Below are positions 56,022-64,000 of a stretch of DNA of 64,000 bases, piece after piece (positions within the stretch are counted from its first letter, which is position 1; every line of letters starts with the position of its first letter). The position numbers and the translations under genes are program-made. This DNA comes from Haloferax mucosum ATCC BAA-1512 (GTDB taxonomy: Archaea > Halobacteriota > Halobacteria > Halobacteriales > Haloferacaceae). The stretch is from assembly GCF_000337815.1 (NCBI RefSeq), contig NZ_AOLN01000018.1, positions 372,001-436,000 on the forward strand. Reading direction: 5' to 3'. Below the pieces are notes generated by a model. It did no database searches. It was not told where the DNA came from and saw nothing but the letters and a program-made list of their open reading frames with translations.

Positions 56022-58505
56022 ATGGCGACGAAAACGCGGACACGGGGGGCGGGCGGCGACGAAGACGGAGACGGCACTGACGGCTGTACGCTCTGTGGGT
56101 TGCCGACCCCGAATCCGCCCGTCACGGCCGACGACGACGTCGAAGGCGAGTTCTGCTGTCGTGGCTGTCTCGAAATCAGTCGCGTCCTCGGCGACGCCGT
56201 CAGCGCCGACCCCGAGACGGTCGAGCGAGAACTCGCCGGCGAGGAAGCGACCGTGCCGGACGACGCCGAGCGGACCTACATGGCGGTCGATGGGATGCAC
56301 TGTGCCACCTGTGAGGCGTTCGTCTCGGGGACGGCACGGACCTGCGACGGCGTCTACGCCGCCGAAGCGAGCTATGCAAACGACATGGTTCGCGTCACCT
56401 ACGACCCCGAATCCGCCGACCTCGACGACCTCTTGGGGACGCTCTCTCGCTACGGGTACGGCACCCGCGACCCCGAGGAGCGAAACGCCGCAGAGCGCGG
56501 TGACAACCAGGTCGCTCGGTTCGTCATCGGCGGCGGCGTCTTCGGGATGATGGTCATGATGTGGTACGTCCTGTTTTTGTACCCGACCTACGTCGGCTTC
56601 TCACCAGTTGTCGAACTCGGCGTCTTCGACGGCGTCTACATCCTCGGGAACATCTGGGTGATGACCTCGATTGTCCTGTTTTACACCGGCTTTCCCATCC
56701 TTCGCGGCGCGCTCGTCAGCCTCCGCGCCGGGCAACCGAACATGGACCTCCTCGTCTCGCTCGCGGCGACGAGCGCGTACGTCTACTCGACTGCCGCCGT
56801 CGTCCTCGGGGAGACGCACGTCTACTTCGACGTGACCGTCGCTATCATCCTCGTCGTGACGGTCGGCAACTACTACGAAGACCGAATCAAGCGGAAGGCC
56901 GCAGGAATGCTCTCGGACCTCGCGGCCTCGCGGGTCTCGGAGGCCCGCCGCCGAATCGCCGACGCCGACGAACGGACAGACGACATCGACGACACGGACG
57001 AGAGAACAGACGACATCGACGGCCGCGTCGAGACGGTTCCACTCGACGCACTCGAAGCGGGCGACTACGTCGAAGTCCGGCCCGGAGAGCGCGTTCCGGT
57101 GGACGGAACCGTCGCCGAGGGGACCGCCGCGGTTGACGAAGCGCTCGTCACCGGCGAGTCGATGCCACGGACGAAACGCCCCGGCGACGACATGCTCGGC
57201 GGTACCGTCGTCACGGACCGACCGCTCGTCGTCGAAGTCGGCGCGGACGCCACGAGCACTCTTGACCGACTCGTCGAACTGCTCTGGGACATCCAGAGCG
57301 CCCGCTCGGGCGTCCAACGTCTCGCGGACAAACTGGCGACCGTGTTCGTCCCGACCGTACTCGTCCTCGCGGTCCTCGCCTTTGGCTGGACGCTCTTCGG
57401 CGGCGCGTCGGCGACGGAGGCACTCCTCGTCGGTCTCACCGTGCTCATCGTCTCGTGTCCGTGCGCGCTCGGTCTCGCCACGCCGCTGGCGGTCGCGTCG
57501 GGCATCAAAGCGGCCGCGGGTCGCGGTATCGTCGTCGCCTCCGAAGCCGTCTTCGAGGCGGTTCCGGACGTTGACGTGGTCGTCTTCGACAAGACGGGAA
57601 CCCTCACCGACGGCGACATGACCGTCCTCAGGGCCGTCGGTGAGCGCGCCGACGCCGCACCCGACGACGCGCTCGCGGCGGCCGCGGCGCTCGAACGCTT
57701 CTCGGCGCACCCGCTCGCAACCGCCGTCGTCGAGGCGGCCGAAAAAGCGGGCGTCGATGTGCCGGACATCGCCGCCGACGACGTCGCCGTCCACGACAGA
57801 GGCGTCTCGGGAACGGTCTCGGGCGACGAGTTCGTCGTCGGCCACCCTGACATGCTCCGCGAGCGAGGGCTGACAATCGACGCCGACCTCGAACACGAAA
57901 TCGACGGCGCACGAACCGACGGCGCTGTCCCGGTCGTCGTCGGCCGCGGCGACTGCGCCAGCACGGTCCTCGTCGTCGGCGACGAACCCCGCGAGGCGTG
58001 GGACGACGTGGTTTCGGCCGTCGCCGACGACGGCAACCGAGACGTGGTCGTCCTCACGGGTGACTCGGAGCGTGCCGCGCGGCGCTTCCGCGACCACGCG
58101 GACGTGACCGACGTGTTCGCCGGCGTGCCGCCGGAAGCGAAAGCCGAGACGGTCGAACGACTCCGAAGCCGCGGCACCGTGGCGATGGTCGGCGACGGGA
58201 GCAACGACGCGCCCGCGCTCGCCGCGGCCGACATCGGTATCGCACTCGGCACCGGGACGGATATCGCCGGCGACGCCGCCGACGCGGTGCTCGTCGGCCG
58301 CGATATCGACGCGATTCCCGAGGTGTTTTCGCTTTCGGCCGGAGTGAACCGTCGCATCCGCGGGAACCTGACGTGGGCGTTCGGCTACAACGCGGTCGCC
58401 ATCCCGTTGGCCGCACTCGGCGTTCTCAACCCGCTTTTCGCCGCCGTTGCGATGGGCACGTCGAGTTTGCTCGTCGTCGCCAACTCCGCGCGGTCGCTGG
58501 ACTGA
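56022..58505 (+). CDS. Cu+-type P1B ATPase (CopA/CcoI-like)
   Basis: An 827-residue heavy-metal ATPase. Order: a cysteine-rich N-terminus (CTLCG at 22-26 and CCRGC at 45-49, as in CcoI/FixI proteins), a heavy-metal-associated domain with GMHCATC (C94, C97), eight helices, the TGES phosphatase loop, CPC at 479-481, the phosphorylated D523 (DKTGTLTDGD) and GDGSNDAPAL. The CPC motif indicates Cu+ or Ag+. The CcoI-like N-terminus and place next to the ba3 oxidase suggest export of copper for CuA/CuB assembly rather than detoxification. An imperfect 10-residue tandem repeat lies before the actuator domain. Confidence 0.94.
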   Translation: MATKTRTRGAGGDEDGDGTDGCTLCGLPTPNPPVTADDDVEGEFCCRGCLEISRVLGDAVSADPETVERELAGEEATVPDDAERTYMAVDGMHCATCEAFVSGTARTCDGVYAAEASYANDMVRVTYDPESADLDDLLGTLSRYGYGTRDPEERNAAERGDNQVARFVIGGGVFGMMVMMWYVLFLYPTYVGFSPVVELGVFDGVYILGNIWVMTSIVLFYTGFPILRGALVSLRAGQPNMDLLVSLAATSAYVYSTAAVVLGETHVYFDVTVAIILVVTVGNYYEDRIKRKAAGMLSDLAASRVSEARRRIADADERTDDIDDTDERTDDIDGRVETVPLDALEAGDYVEVRPGERVPVDGTVAEGTAAVDEALVTGESMPRTKRPGDDMLGGTVVTDRPLVVEVGADATSTLDRLVELLWDIQSARSGVQRLADKLATVFVPTVLVLAVLAFGWTLFGGASATEALLVGLTVLIVSCPCALGLATPLAVASGIKAAAGRGIVVASEAVFEAVPDVDVVVFDKTGTLTDGDMTVLRAVGERADAAPDDALAAAAALERFSAHPLATAVVEAAEKAGVDVPDIAADDVAVHDRGVSGTVSGDEFVVGHPDMLRERGLTIDADLEHEIDGARTDGAVPVVVGRGDCASTVLVVGDEPREAWDDVVSAVADDGNRDVVVLTGDSERAARRFRDHADVTDVFAGVPPEAKAETVERLRSRGTVAMVGDGSNDAPALAAADIGIALGTGTDIAGDAADAVLVGRDIDAIPEVFSLSAGVNRRIRGNLTWAFGYNAVAIPLAALGVLNPLFAAVAMGTSSLLVVANSARSLD
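56967..57020 (+). repeat. tandem duplication in the copper ATPase gene
   Basis: Two 24-bp units starting at 56967 and 56997 (period 30 bp) encode DERTDDID twice. They are nearly identical and lie in the cytoplasmic linker before the actuator domain; the frame is kept. Confidence 0.7.
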
Positions 58506-58581
58506 CCCGCGACTGGTTTGCCCGTCGTGACCATCGCCGGGAACGTATCAGTCAAGTCACTTCGTCACGTCGGGGGAGACG

Positions 58582-58905
58582 ATGACCGACGACCCCTTCT
58601 CGCTCACCATTCCGGAGGGGTGGACCGTCGAAACAGACGGAGACACCGACGACGCGAGCGCACAGACGATATACGAGTCACCGGACGCCGACTACCGGGT
58701 CGTAGTCACCGAGTTCGCGCGCGGCCTCACGCTCTACTGGTGGGTTGACATCTTCGCCCACGCGGACGGCGAGTGGCACCGACGCGAGGTCGGATTCGGC
58801 GACTCCTACCGCGACCCCGAGAAAGTCACTGCGGCCGCACAGGACGCGGTTGACCAGCTCGCACCGACGACCGACGGGCACCTCCAGTCGTTCGCTGACA
58901 ACTGA
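58582..58905 (+). CDS. acidic protein of unknown function, 107 aa
   Basis: A soluble 107-residue acidic protein (FSLTIPEGWTVETDGD at the start, VTEFARGLTLYWWVDIF in the middle). No motif or family is recognised; a beta-rich fold is likely. GGGGGAG lies just upstream of ATG 58582. It follows the copper ATPase gene by 76 bp on the same strand. Confidence 0.65.
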   Translation: MTDDPFSLTIPEGWTVETDGDTDDASAQTIYESPDADYRVVVTEFARGLTLYWWVDIFAHADGEWHRREVGFGDSYRDPEKVTAAAQDAVDQLAPTTDGHLQSFADN

Positions 58906-58935
58906 CTTATCATCCCCACCGAGTGACGTTCTAGT

Positions 58936-59412
58936 ATGTATCTCGTCGCATACGACGGCTCTCAGTTGGCGAACGCGGCGCTCTCTCGGGCGTCGAACTT
59001 CGCAAAACAGGCAGGCACGGAGGTCCTCGCCGCCGCAGTCGTCCCCGACGACCCAAGGTATGCCGTCGAGGCGGGGTGGGTTCCGACGAAGGCATCGTTC
59101 GACCGAAGCGCCGTCGTGGGCGAACTCCACCGAACCGTCGTGAAAGTCGCGCCGTCGGCGTCGTTCCGAGCGGTTCCGACCAGACGGAACCCCGCACCGG
59201 GAAACATCGTTGCGAAGCTCAAAGACGTCGCTCACGAAAAAGATGCCACTATCGTGTTCGTCGGCAGTGAAAACGCCGGGCGGGTCGTCGTGCCGCTCGT
59301 CAGTATCGGTGGCAACGTTGCGAGCGACGACGACTACAACGTCCACATCGTCCGGCACGCGCCGCCGCACATCCGCGAGCGGTATCCGAAGTCTGAATTC
59401 TATCTTCCCTAA
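58936..59412 (+). CDS. divergent universal stress protein
   Basis: A 158-residue Usp-like protein: MYLVAYDGSQLANAALSRAS at the N-terminus and a degenerate nucleotide loop (VGSENAGRVVVPLVS) in place of the usual G-2x-G-9x-GS pattern, so it may not bind ATP. A TATA-like TTATCATC near 58909 lies about 25 bp before the ATG, consistent with a leaderless start. It is a third, most divergent member of the family in this window. Confidence 0.75.
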   Translation: MYLVAYDGSQLANAALSRASNFAKQAGTEVLAAAVVPDDPRYAVEAGWVPTKASFDRSAVVGELHRTVVKVAPSASFRAVPTRRNPAPGNIVAKLKDVAHEKDATIVFVGSENAGRVVVPLVSIGGNVASDDDYNVHIVRHAPPHIRERYPKSEFYLP

Positions 59413-59486
59413 CCGGGAGACCGAACACGGCTGAGTCACACAGAGACGCACCACCGTTTCATGTGACGAGAGCGCAAACTGCCCGT

Positions 59487-59927
59487 ATGCGAGATATCAA
59501 CTACGTCTACACCGTCGGGATGGACGACGAGACTGTCGCCGAGCGGTTGGCCGACGCGTCGTCCGGTGTGCTCTCACTCGCCGACGGGAACCGTTCGTAC
59601 GCGATTCCGGCGCACGTCCACCACGACGCCGACGGCGGCCGACTCCTGTTTCGACTCACCGACGACGGAACGAGCGAGAAGTTCGCGTTCATCGAGGCGA
59701 CCGACGAAGCGACGTTCGTCTGTTACGACGACGCCGGAGCGGACTCGTGGAGCATCCTCGCCCGCGGGCCGGTTCGTCTGATACCGGACGACGAGCGACC
59801 CGACGACGCGACCATCAACGAGCGGTACGGCGGCGTGCGCGTCTTCGACGAGGAAATCGACGACCTCGACATCCACATCGTCGAACTCGAACTCGACGAA
59901 CTGACCGGCCGCGAAACGGCGCGGTAA
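59487..59927 (+). CDS. pyridoxamine 5'-phosphate oxidase-fold FMN-binding protein
   Basis: A 146-residue split-barrel protein. Segments typical of the PNPOx-like family: GVLSLADGNRSYAIPAHVHHD (strands 1-2), GRLLFRLTDDGTSEKFAFI (flavin phosphate contact region) and ATFVCYDDAGADSWSILARGPV. Such proteins bind FMN, F420 or heme; the class here is not resolved. ATG 59487 is preferred to an upstream in-frame GTG because family members start just before the first strand. Confidence 0.82.
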   Translation: MRDINYVYTVGMDDETVAERLADASSGVLSLADGNRSYAIPAHVHHDADGGRLLFRLTDDGTSEKFAFIEATDEATFVCYDDAGADSWSILARGPVRLIPDDERPDDATINERYGGVRVFDEEIDDLDIHIVELELDELTGRETAR

Positions 59928-59979
59928 CTCGGGGTGGGACGTCCGTGTATCGCCGACTGCAACGACCTGAAAATCGCCG

Positions 59980-62766
59980 GTGGACATACGTCCCAGCGTG
60001 TCGTTCATCCGAACTGTGCACGAGCAGACGCCGGTCCCGGTGGCGGAAGACGACGACCGAGAGGACGTTCAGTGGCACGCTCTCGGCCCCGAGGCGGCGC
60101 TTTCGACACTCGACGCCAGTGCCGACGGTCTCGAAGACGACGAGGCCGCACGCCGACTCGACGCCCACGGCCCGAACAAACTGACCGAGGAAGACGGCGT
60201 CTCGCCGCTTTCGCTTCTCGTCTCGCAGTTCACCGGCCCGCTCATCCTCCTGTTGTTCGTCGCCGCCGGGCTGTCGCTGGCCGTCGGGTTCCTCCCCGGC
60301 CGCGAACCGGGCTACACCGACGCGGCACTCATCCTTCTCATTCTCTTCGGAAACGGGCTGTTCGGCTTCGTGCAGGACTTCCGCGCGGAACGGGCGCTCG
60401 CCGCACTACGGGAGATGTCAACGCCGGATGCAACCGTTCGACGCGGCGGAGCGATACGTGAGATTCCCGCCGACGAGGTCGTTCCGGGCGACATCGTCAT
60501 CGTCGAAGCGGGTGACGCAGTGCCCGCAGACGCCCGGATTCTCAGCGCCGCGGACTGCCGCGCCGACGAGTCAACCCTGACCGGAGAGAGCGTCCCGGTC
60601 GGGAAATCCTCGGTCGCCGTCGATTCCGACGCGGCGTTGGGAGACCACGAAAGCGTCCTCCACGCGGGGACGACGGTGGTTCGCGGGCGGGCGGAAGCGG
60701 TCGTGGTCTCGACCGGGATGGACACAGAACTCGGAGCCATCGCAGACCAACTCGGGCAGGTTCGACAGCGCGAGACTCCGTTCGAAATCGAGGTTGACCG
60801 ACTCGGACGCCGCATCGGCATCGGTATCGTCGCGCTCATCCTCGCCATCGCCGCGATTCAGCTGTTCGCCACCGCGACGGACCCCGTTATCGTCCTTCTC
60901 GTCGCCGTCACGCTCGCCGTCGCCGCCGTCCCCGAGGGTCTCCCCGCGGTCGTCACGCTCACCCTCGCGTTGGGGTCGCGGACGCTTCTCGAACGAAACG
61001 CGCTCGTCCGCAACCTCTCTGTCGTCGAGAGCCTCGGCTCGGTGGACGCTATCGTCACCGATAAGACGGGCACGCTGACCGAAAATCGCATGACTGTCAC
61101 GCGGGCGTGGCTCCCCGGCGACCGGGCGGTCGAACTCGATGCCGACACCGTGAATCCCGATTCCGGACTGTCGGCGCTGATTGCCTGCGGGTCTCGCTGT
61201 AACGATGCCGGCGAACTCGCCGACGGCGGCTATCGCGGCGACCCGACCGAGGTGGCGCTCGTGCGCGTCGCGGCCGAACTCGGAGTCGGGCGCGAGGCCG
61301 GCGACGGACGCGTCGAGCGTGGAAGCGGACGCGACACCGACGACGACAGACTCAGAGAACTCTCGTTTACCTCCGAACGAAAGCGGATGACCGTCGTCGT
61401 TGACGCGTTCGACGCCCCCGGCGACGGCCCGTTCGCGCTCACGAAAGGCGCGCCGGAGGTGGTGCTCGACCGGTGTGACCGCGTGCTCATCGACGGCGCT
61501 ATCGAACCACTCACAGAAGCACACAGACGCCACGTCGAGGCGGCGGTAGCCGACTTCGCCGCCGACGCGCTCCGGGTGCTGGGATTCGCCTACGCCCCGG
61601 ACGCCGACCCGGACGCCGACGAATCGACTCTCGAATCCGAACTCGTCTTCCTCGGCCTGCAAGGGATGACCGACCCGCCGCGAGACGGCGTCGCCGAAGC
61701 GGTCGAAGACTGCCGAAACGCCGGGATTCGCGTGACGATGGCGACCGGCGATACGCCGCAGACGGCCCGCGCAATCGCACGCGAGGTCGGCATCGACGAC
61801 TCGTCGGTCCGCACCGGCGTCGAAGTCGCCGGGATGAGCGACGACGAACTCCACCGTGCCGTCGCAGAAACGCGCGTGTTCGCCCGCGTCTCGCCCGAAC
61901 ACAAGGTCCGAATCCTCAGAGCGCTCCAAGACGCGGGCGACACGGTTGCGATGACCGGCGACGGCGTCAACGACGCGCCAGCACTCGGCAACGCGGACGT
62001 CGGCATCGCCATGGGCAAACGGGGCACGCAGGTCGCACAGGGCGCGTCCGACGTGGTGCTCCGAGACGACAACTTCGTCACCATCCGCGACGCCATCGCC
62101 GAGGGGCGCGGCATCTTCGACAACATCCGCAAGTTCGTCAACTACCTCCTCTCTGCGAACGCCGGTGAGGTGCTCGTCGTGTTCCTCGGGACGCTCCTCG
62201 GCGCGTTCTTTTTTCCCGACGCGTTCAGCACCGAATCCGCGCTCGTCATCACACCCGTCGCGCTCTTGTGGCTTAATCTCGTCACCGACGGCTTTCCCGC
62301 GCTCGCACTCGGCGCGGACCCGAAGTCGGACGACGTGATGAATCGCCCGCCGCGACCGCGACACGAGGGCGTTCTCGACGCTCGAACCATCGTCTCGATT
62401 CTTGGCATCGGCGTGGCGCTCACCGCGACTGGACTGGCCGTGTTCTTCTACGCGCTCGCCGAGACAGGCGACCTCGTCGTCGCTCAGACGGTTCTGTTTA
62501 CGTTCCTCGTGACCGGCGAGTTAGTCCGCACTCAGTCGGTTCGGCTTCGGTATCGGCTCTCTCCGACCTCGAACCCGTGGCTTCTCGGTGCAGTCGGGCT
62601 TTCGCTCGCGCTCCAGCTCGTGTTGCTTTACACGCCGGCGGCGTCGATTTTCGGCGTCGTCCCGCTCGGACTCGAAGCGTGGGGGTGGATCGCCGGGGCG
62701 TTCGTCCCCTTCCTCGTCGCAAACCTGCTTCTCGTCCGCCTCAACGACCGAGTGTTCGAGTCGTGA
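59980..62766 (+). CDS. P2-type cation ATPase (Ca2+-transporting type)
   Basis: A P-type ATPase of about 928 residues. It has an N-terminal cation_ATPase_N domain (HALGPEAALSTLDASADGL), LTGES loop, membrane motif VAAVPEGLPAVVTL, phosphorylation site D361 (DKTGTLTENRM), KGAPEVVLDRC (ATP-binding) and MTGDGVNDAPALG. PEGLP is characteristic of Ca2+/Na+/H+ P2 pumps. No ATG is near the start: GTG 59980 is used, but GTG 59998 or 60016 are equally possible. The C-terminus overlaps the converging TVP38-type gene by 26 bp. Confidence 0.93.
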   Translation: MDIRPSVSFIRTVHEQTPVPVAEDDDREDVQWHALGPEAALSTLDASADGLEDDEAARRLDAHGPNKLTEEDGVSPLSLLVSQFTGPLILLLFVAAGLSLAVGFLPGREPGYTDAALILLILFGNGLFGFVQDFRAERALAALREMSTPDATVRRGGAIREIPADEVVPGDIVIVEAGDAVPADARILSAADCRADESTLTGESVPVGKSSVAVDSDAALGDHESVLHAGTTVVRGRAEAVVVSTGMDTELGAIADQLGQVRQRETPFEIEVDRLGRRIGIGIVALILAIAAIQLFATATDPVIVLLVAVTLAVAAVPEGLPAVVTLTLALGSRTLLERNALVRNLSVVESLGSVDAIVTDKTGTLTENRMTVTRAWLPGDRAVELDADTVNPDSGLSALIACGSRCNDAGELADGGYRGDPTEVALVRVAAELGVGREAGDGRVERGSGRDTDDDRLRELSFTSERKRMTVVVDAFDAPGDGPFALTKGAPEVVLDRCDRVLIDGAIEPLTEAHRRHVEAAVADFAADALRVLGFAYAPDADPDADESTLESELVFLGLQGMTDPPRDGVAEAVEDCRNAGIRVTMATGDTPQTARAIAREVGIDDSSVRTGVEVAGMSDDELHRAVAETRVFARVSPEHKVRILRALQDAGDTVAMTGDGVNDAPALGNADVGIAMGKRGTQVAQGASDVVLRDDNFVTIRDAIAEGRGIFDNIRKFVNYLLSANAGEVLVVFLGTLLGAFFFPDAFSTESALVITPVALLWLNLVTDGFPALALGADPKSDDVMNRPPRPRHEGVLDARTIVSILGIGVALTATGLAVFFYALAETGDLVVAQTVLFTFLVTGELVRTQSVRLRYRLSPTSNPWLLGAVGLSLALQLVLLYTPAASIFGVVPLGLEAWGWIAGAFVPFLVANLLLVRLNDRVFES

Positions 62767-63466
62767 CCGTCGAGACGGCCGAGAGTAACTGGTCTCGATA
62801 GAGATACCCGAGGACCGAGGCGGCGACGAGAAGCGTGAGGAGGACGGCGGTCAAAAACGGGTCGCCGTCGGCGGCCGCGGCACCCGCCGAGTTGACGAGG
62901 AAAAAGCCCGGAAAGCGACCGATTGCGGCCACGAGAACGATTCGTCGAACCGGGATGTCGGTGAGTCCGGCGGCGAAACAGAGGGCGTCGTCGGGGAGTC
63001 CCGGGACGAGAAAGACGAGGAAGATGACGGCAAGACCGTGGTTGGCCATCATGCCGTCGAAGGACGCGAGCGCGTCGGCGGTGATGACGCGCTCGACGTA
63101 CGGGCGGCCGAACAACCGGGCGAGACTGATAGCGAGGGCCGTGCCGACGACGATACCGACCATACTGTACAGCGTCCCCCATAGTGCGCCGAAGAGATAC
63201 CCACTTGCGAATCCGAGCGCCTGTCCGGGGACGGGGGCGACGAGCACCTGCGCGATTTGCACCGCGATGAACGCGAGCGGAGCGACCGCGCCGTACCCGA
63301 GAAGCCACGTTCGGAGCGCACGCGGGTCGGCGAGAAACGGGAACTGCTCGACGAGCACCGACCCGCCGAGGACCGCGACGGCGACGAGAATCGTCGCAAA
63401 CAGGATCGTCCGCCAGCGGTCGGCCGCCGACTCGAAGAGGACGGGTACGCGAAACACGGATGACAT
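62741..63466 (-). CDS. TVP38/TMEM64 (VTT domain) membrane protein
   Basis: A 241-residue membrane protein of the DedA/VTT superfamily. It has the PGQALGFASGYLFGALWGTLYS helix with the conserved G-rich stretch, then RLFGRPYVERVI and FLVPGLPDDALCFAAGLT, which carry the conserved Arg, Pro and Asp of the family. Relatives act as lipid scramblases or undecaprenyl-phosphate flippases; here the lipid may be dolichyl phosphate or a phospholipid. ATG 63466 gives the normal family length. It ends inside the Ca2+-type ATPase gene, so the two transcripts are antisense at their 3' ends. Confidence 0.9.
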   Translation of the reverse strand: MSSVFRVPVLFESAADRWRTILFATILVAVAVLGGSVLVEQFPFLADPRALRTWLLGYGAVAPLAFIAVQIAQVLVAPVPGQALGFASGYLFGALWGTLYSMVGIVVGTALAISLARLFGRPYVERVITADALASFDGMMANHGLAVIFLVFLVPGLPDDALCFAAGLTDIPVRRIVLVAAIGRFPGFFLVNSAGAAAADGDPFLTAVLLTLLVAASVLGYLYRDQLLSAVSTVTTRTLGR

Positions 63467-63502
63467 AACGACCGCCACGGGCAAAAATCCAACCGCGGGA
63501 AC

Positions 63503-63508
63503 GTTTTG
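63503..63508 (+). promoter_or_regulatory. TATA-like box of the last uspA
   Basis: A TTTTGT motif centred near 63505, 28 bp before ATG 63533. Confidence 0.4.
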
Positions 63509-63532
63509 TGCCGAGCACACGTACCGTCTCCC

Positions 63533-63976
63533 ATGGCAGAGACCATCCTCGTCGCCGTCGATGGGTCCCCGCTGTCCAAGCGAGCGTTCGAAAACGCGGT
63601 CGCTGACGCCGGCTCGACGGTCGTCGCACTGCATGTCATCGACCCGACCGGTCCGGGGTACAGCGCGCCAATCGACGTGGATGTGAGCATGGAACCGCTT
63701 CACGGGTCAGCGGCGTGGTACCAGAAGGCAGAAGCCGTCGCCGACGCGATATTCGAGGCACTCACGGCACTCGCCGACGGAACCGGCGTCGAAATCGAGA
63801 CCGAAACCGTGCGGGGCGACCCAACCCGCGCAATCGTTAGACACGCCCGCGAGAACGACATCGACGCGATATACGTCGGCGGCCACGGCCGCTCCGGCGA
63901 GACAGATATCCTCTTCGGCAGCGTCGCCGAACTCGTCACCGAGCGGTCGCCGGTCAGCGTTACGGTCGTTCGGTGA
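63533..63976 (+). CDS. universal stress protein (UspA family)
   Basis: A 147-residue Usp protein with AETILVAVDGSPLSKRAFENA at the start and the full nucleotide-binding loop GGHGRSGETDILFGSVAELV near residue 115, so ATP binding is likely. It diverges from the TVP38-type gene. ATG 63533 is favoured by the TATA-like box upstream and by the family's short N-terminus. Confidence 0.93.
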   Translation: MAETILVAVDGSPLSKRAFENAVADAGSTVVALHVIDPTGPGYSAPIDVDVSMEPLHGSAAWYQKAEAVADAIFEALTALADGTGVEIETETVRGDPTRAIVRHARENDIDAIYVGGHGRSGETDILFGSVAELVTERSPVSVTVVR

Positions 63977-64000
63977 CCGACAGTCGGTGCCGAAACCACC

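Noticed and set aside
56601-58097. 498-codon minus-strand frame opposite the copper ATPase
   Set aside because: Antisense to conserved P-type ATPase motifs; amino-acid make-up is typical of shadow frames in GC-rich DNA.
1-64000. CRISPR arrays, rRNA or tRNA genes, transposases, replication origin repeats
   Set aside because: Reading through all intergenic regions showed none of the diagnostic repeats or structures; nearly all gaps are below 300 bp.

Overview
The window is chromosomal DNA of a haloarchaeon, most likely Haloferax or a close relative. The evidence is: high GC with G/C-rich third positions; acidic proteins; TATA-like boxes about 25-30 bp upstream of start codons with little or no leader; many ATGA start/stop overlaps; and archaeal or haloarchaeal families (type III RuBisCO, AMP phosphorylase, Bat-type HTH regulator, PilA-type pilin, Agl23-like protein, ba3-type oxidase). 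Names are from motif recognition and recollection of the families; no search was run.

Layout. 1-1425: a DHH phosphoesterase (3' end outside the window) divergent from a small conserved protein whose promoter holds a perfect palindrome. 1474-11877 (minus): the complete 11-gene nuoA-B-CD-H-I-J1-J2-K-L-M-N operon without the NADH module (no nuoE/F/G). 12069-13929 (minus): purK-purE. 14026-15774 (minus): Agl23-like membrane protein. 15961-17516: ribH and a PLP aminotransferase. 17733-18170: type IV pilin. 18242-21507 (minus): a MacB-like ABC module with a CARDB-type exported protein. 21811-24693: Hel308-family helicase and a CaCA antiporter. 24790-31056: the whole AMP-to-3-phosphoglycerate pathway (RuBisCO, ribose-1,5-bisphosphate isomerase, AMP phosphorylase), interrupted by a second nuoCD and a Bat-type regulator. 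31152-43028: thioredoxin, a winged-helix/membrane pair, a redox operon (AKR, macro domain, OYE), DUF2071, an S9 peptidase, a CopD-like protein, a metallophosphoesterase operon, and PH-domain membrane proteins.

43074-48671: an Lrp/AsnC regulator followed by dabB-dabA and a beta-carbonic anhydrase, a candidate inorganic-carbon uptake island. 48685-51898: KDPG aldolase, HtrA-like protease, a membrane protein, UspA and a small membrane protein. 52093-58505: ba3-type cytochrome oxidase with a divergent copper-supply operon (SafE-like protein, CopA/CcoI ATPase). 58582-63976: two further Usp proteins, a PNPOx-fold protein, a Ca2+-type P-ATPase and a TVP38/DedA-type protein.

Together the genes cover respiration (quinone-linked complex I core, terminal oxidase and its copper supply), nucleotide salvage into central carbon metabolism, CO2/bicarbonate handling and the semi-phosphorylative Entner-Doudoroff branch. 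The observations most worth following are: the stand-alone NuoCD paralogue that has lost the quinone-site tyrosine yet shares a 109-bp identical tract with the operon copy; the dab/carbonic anhydrase island with a palindrome-rich promoter; and two operons that open with tiny leaderless ORFs overlapping the next gene. I saw no rRNA, tRNA, CRISPR array, insertion sequence or replication origin.
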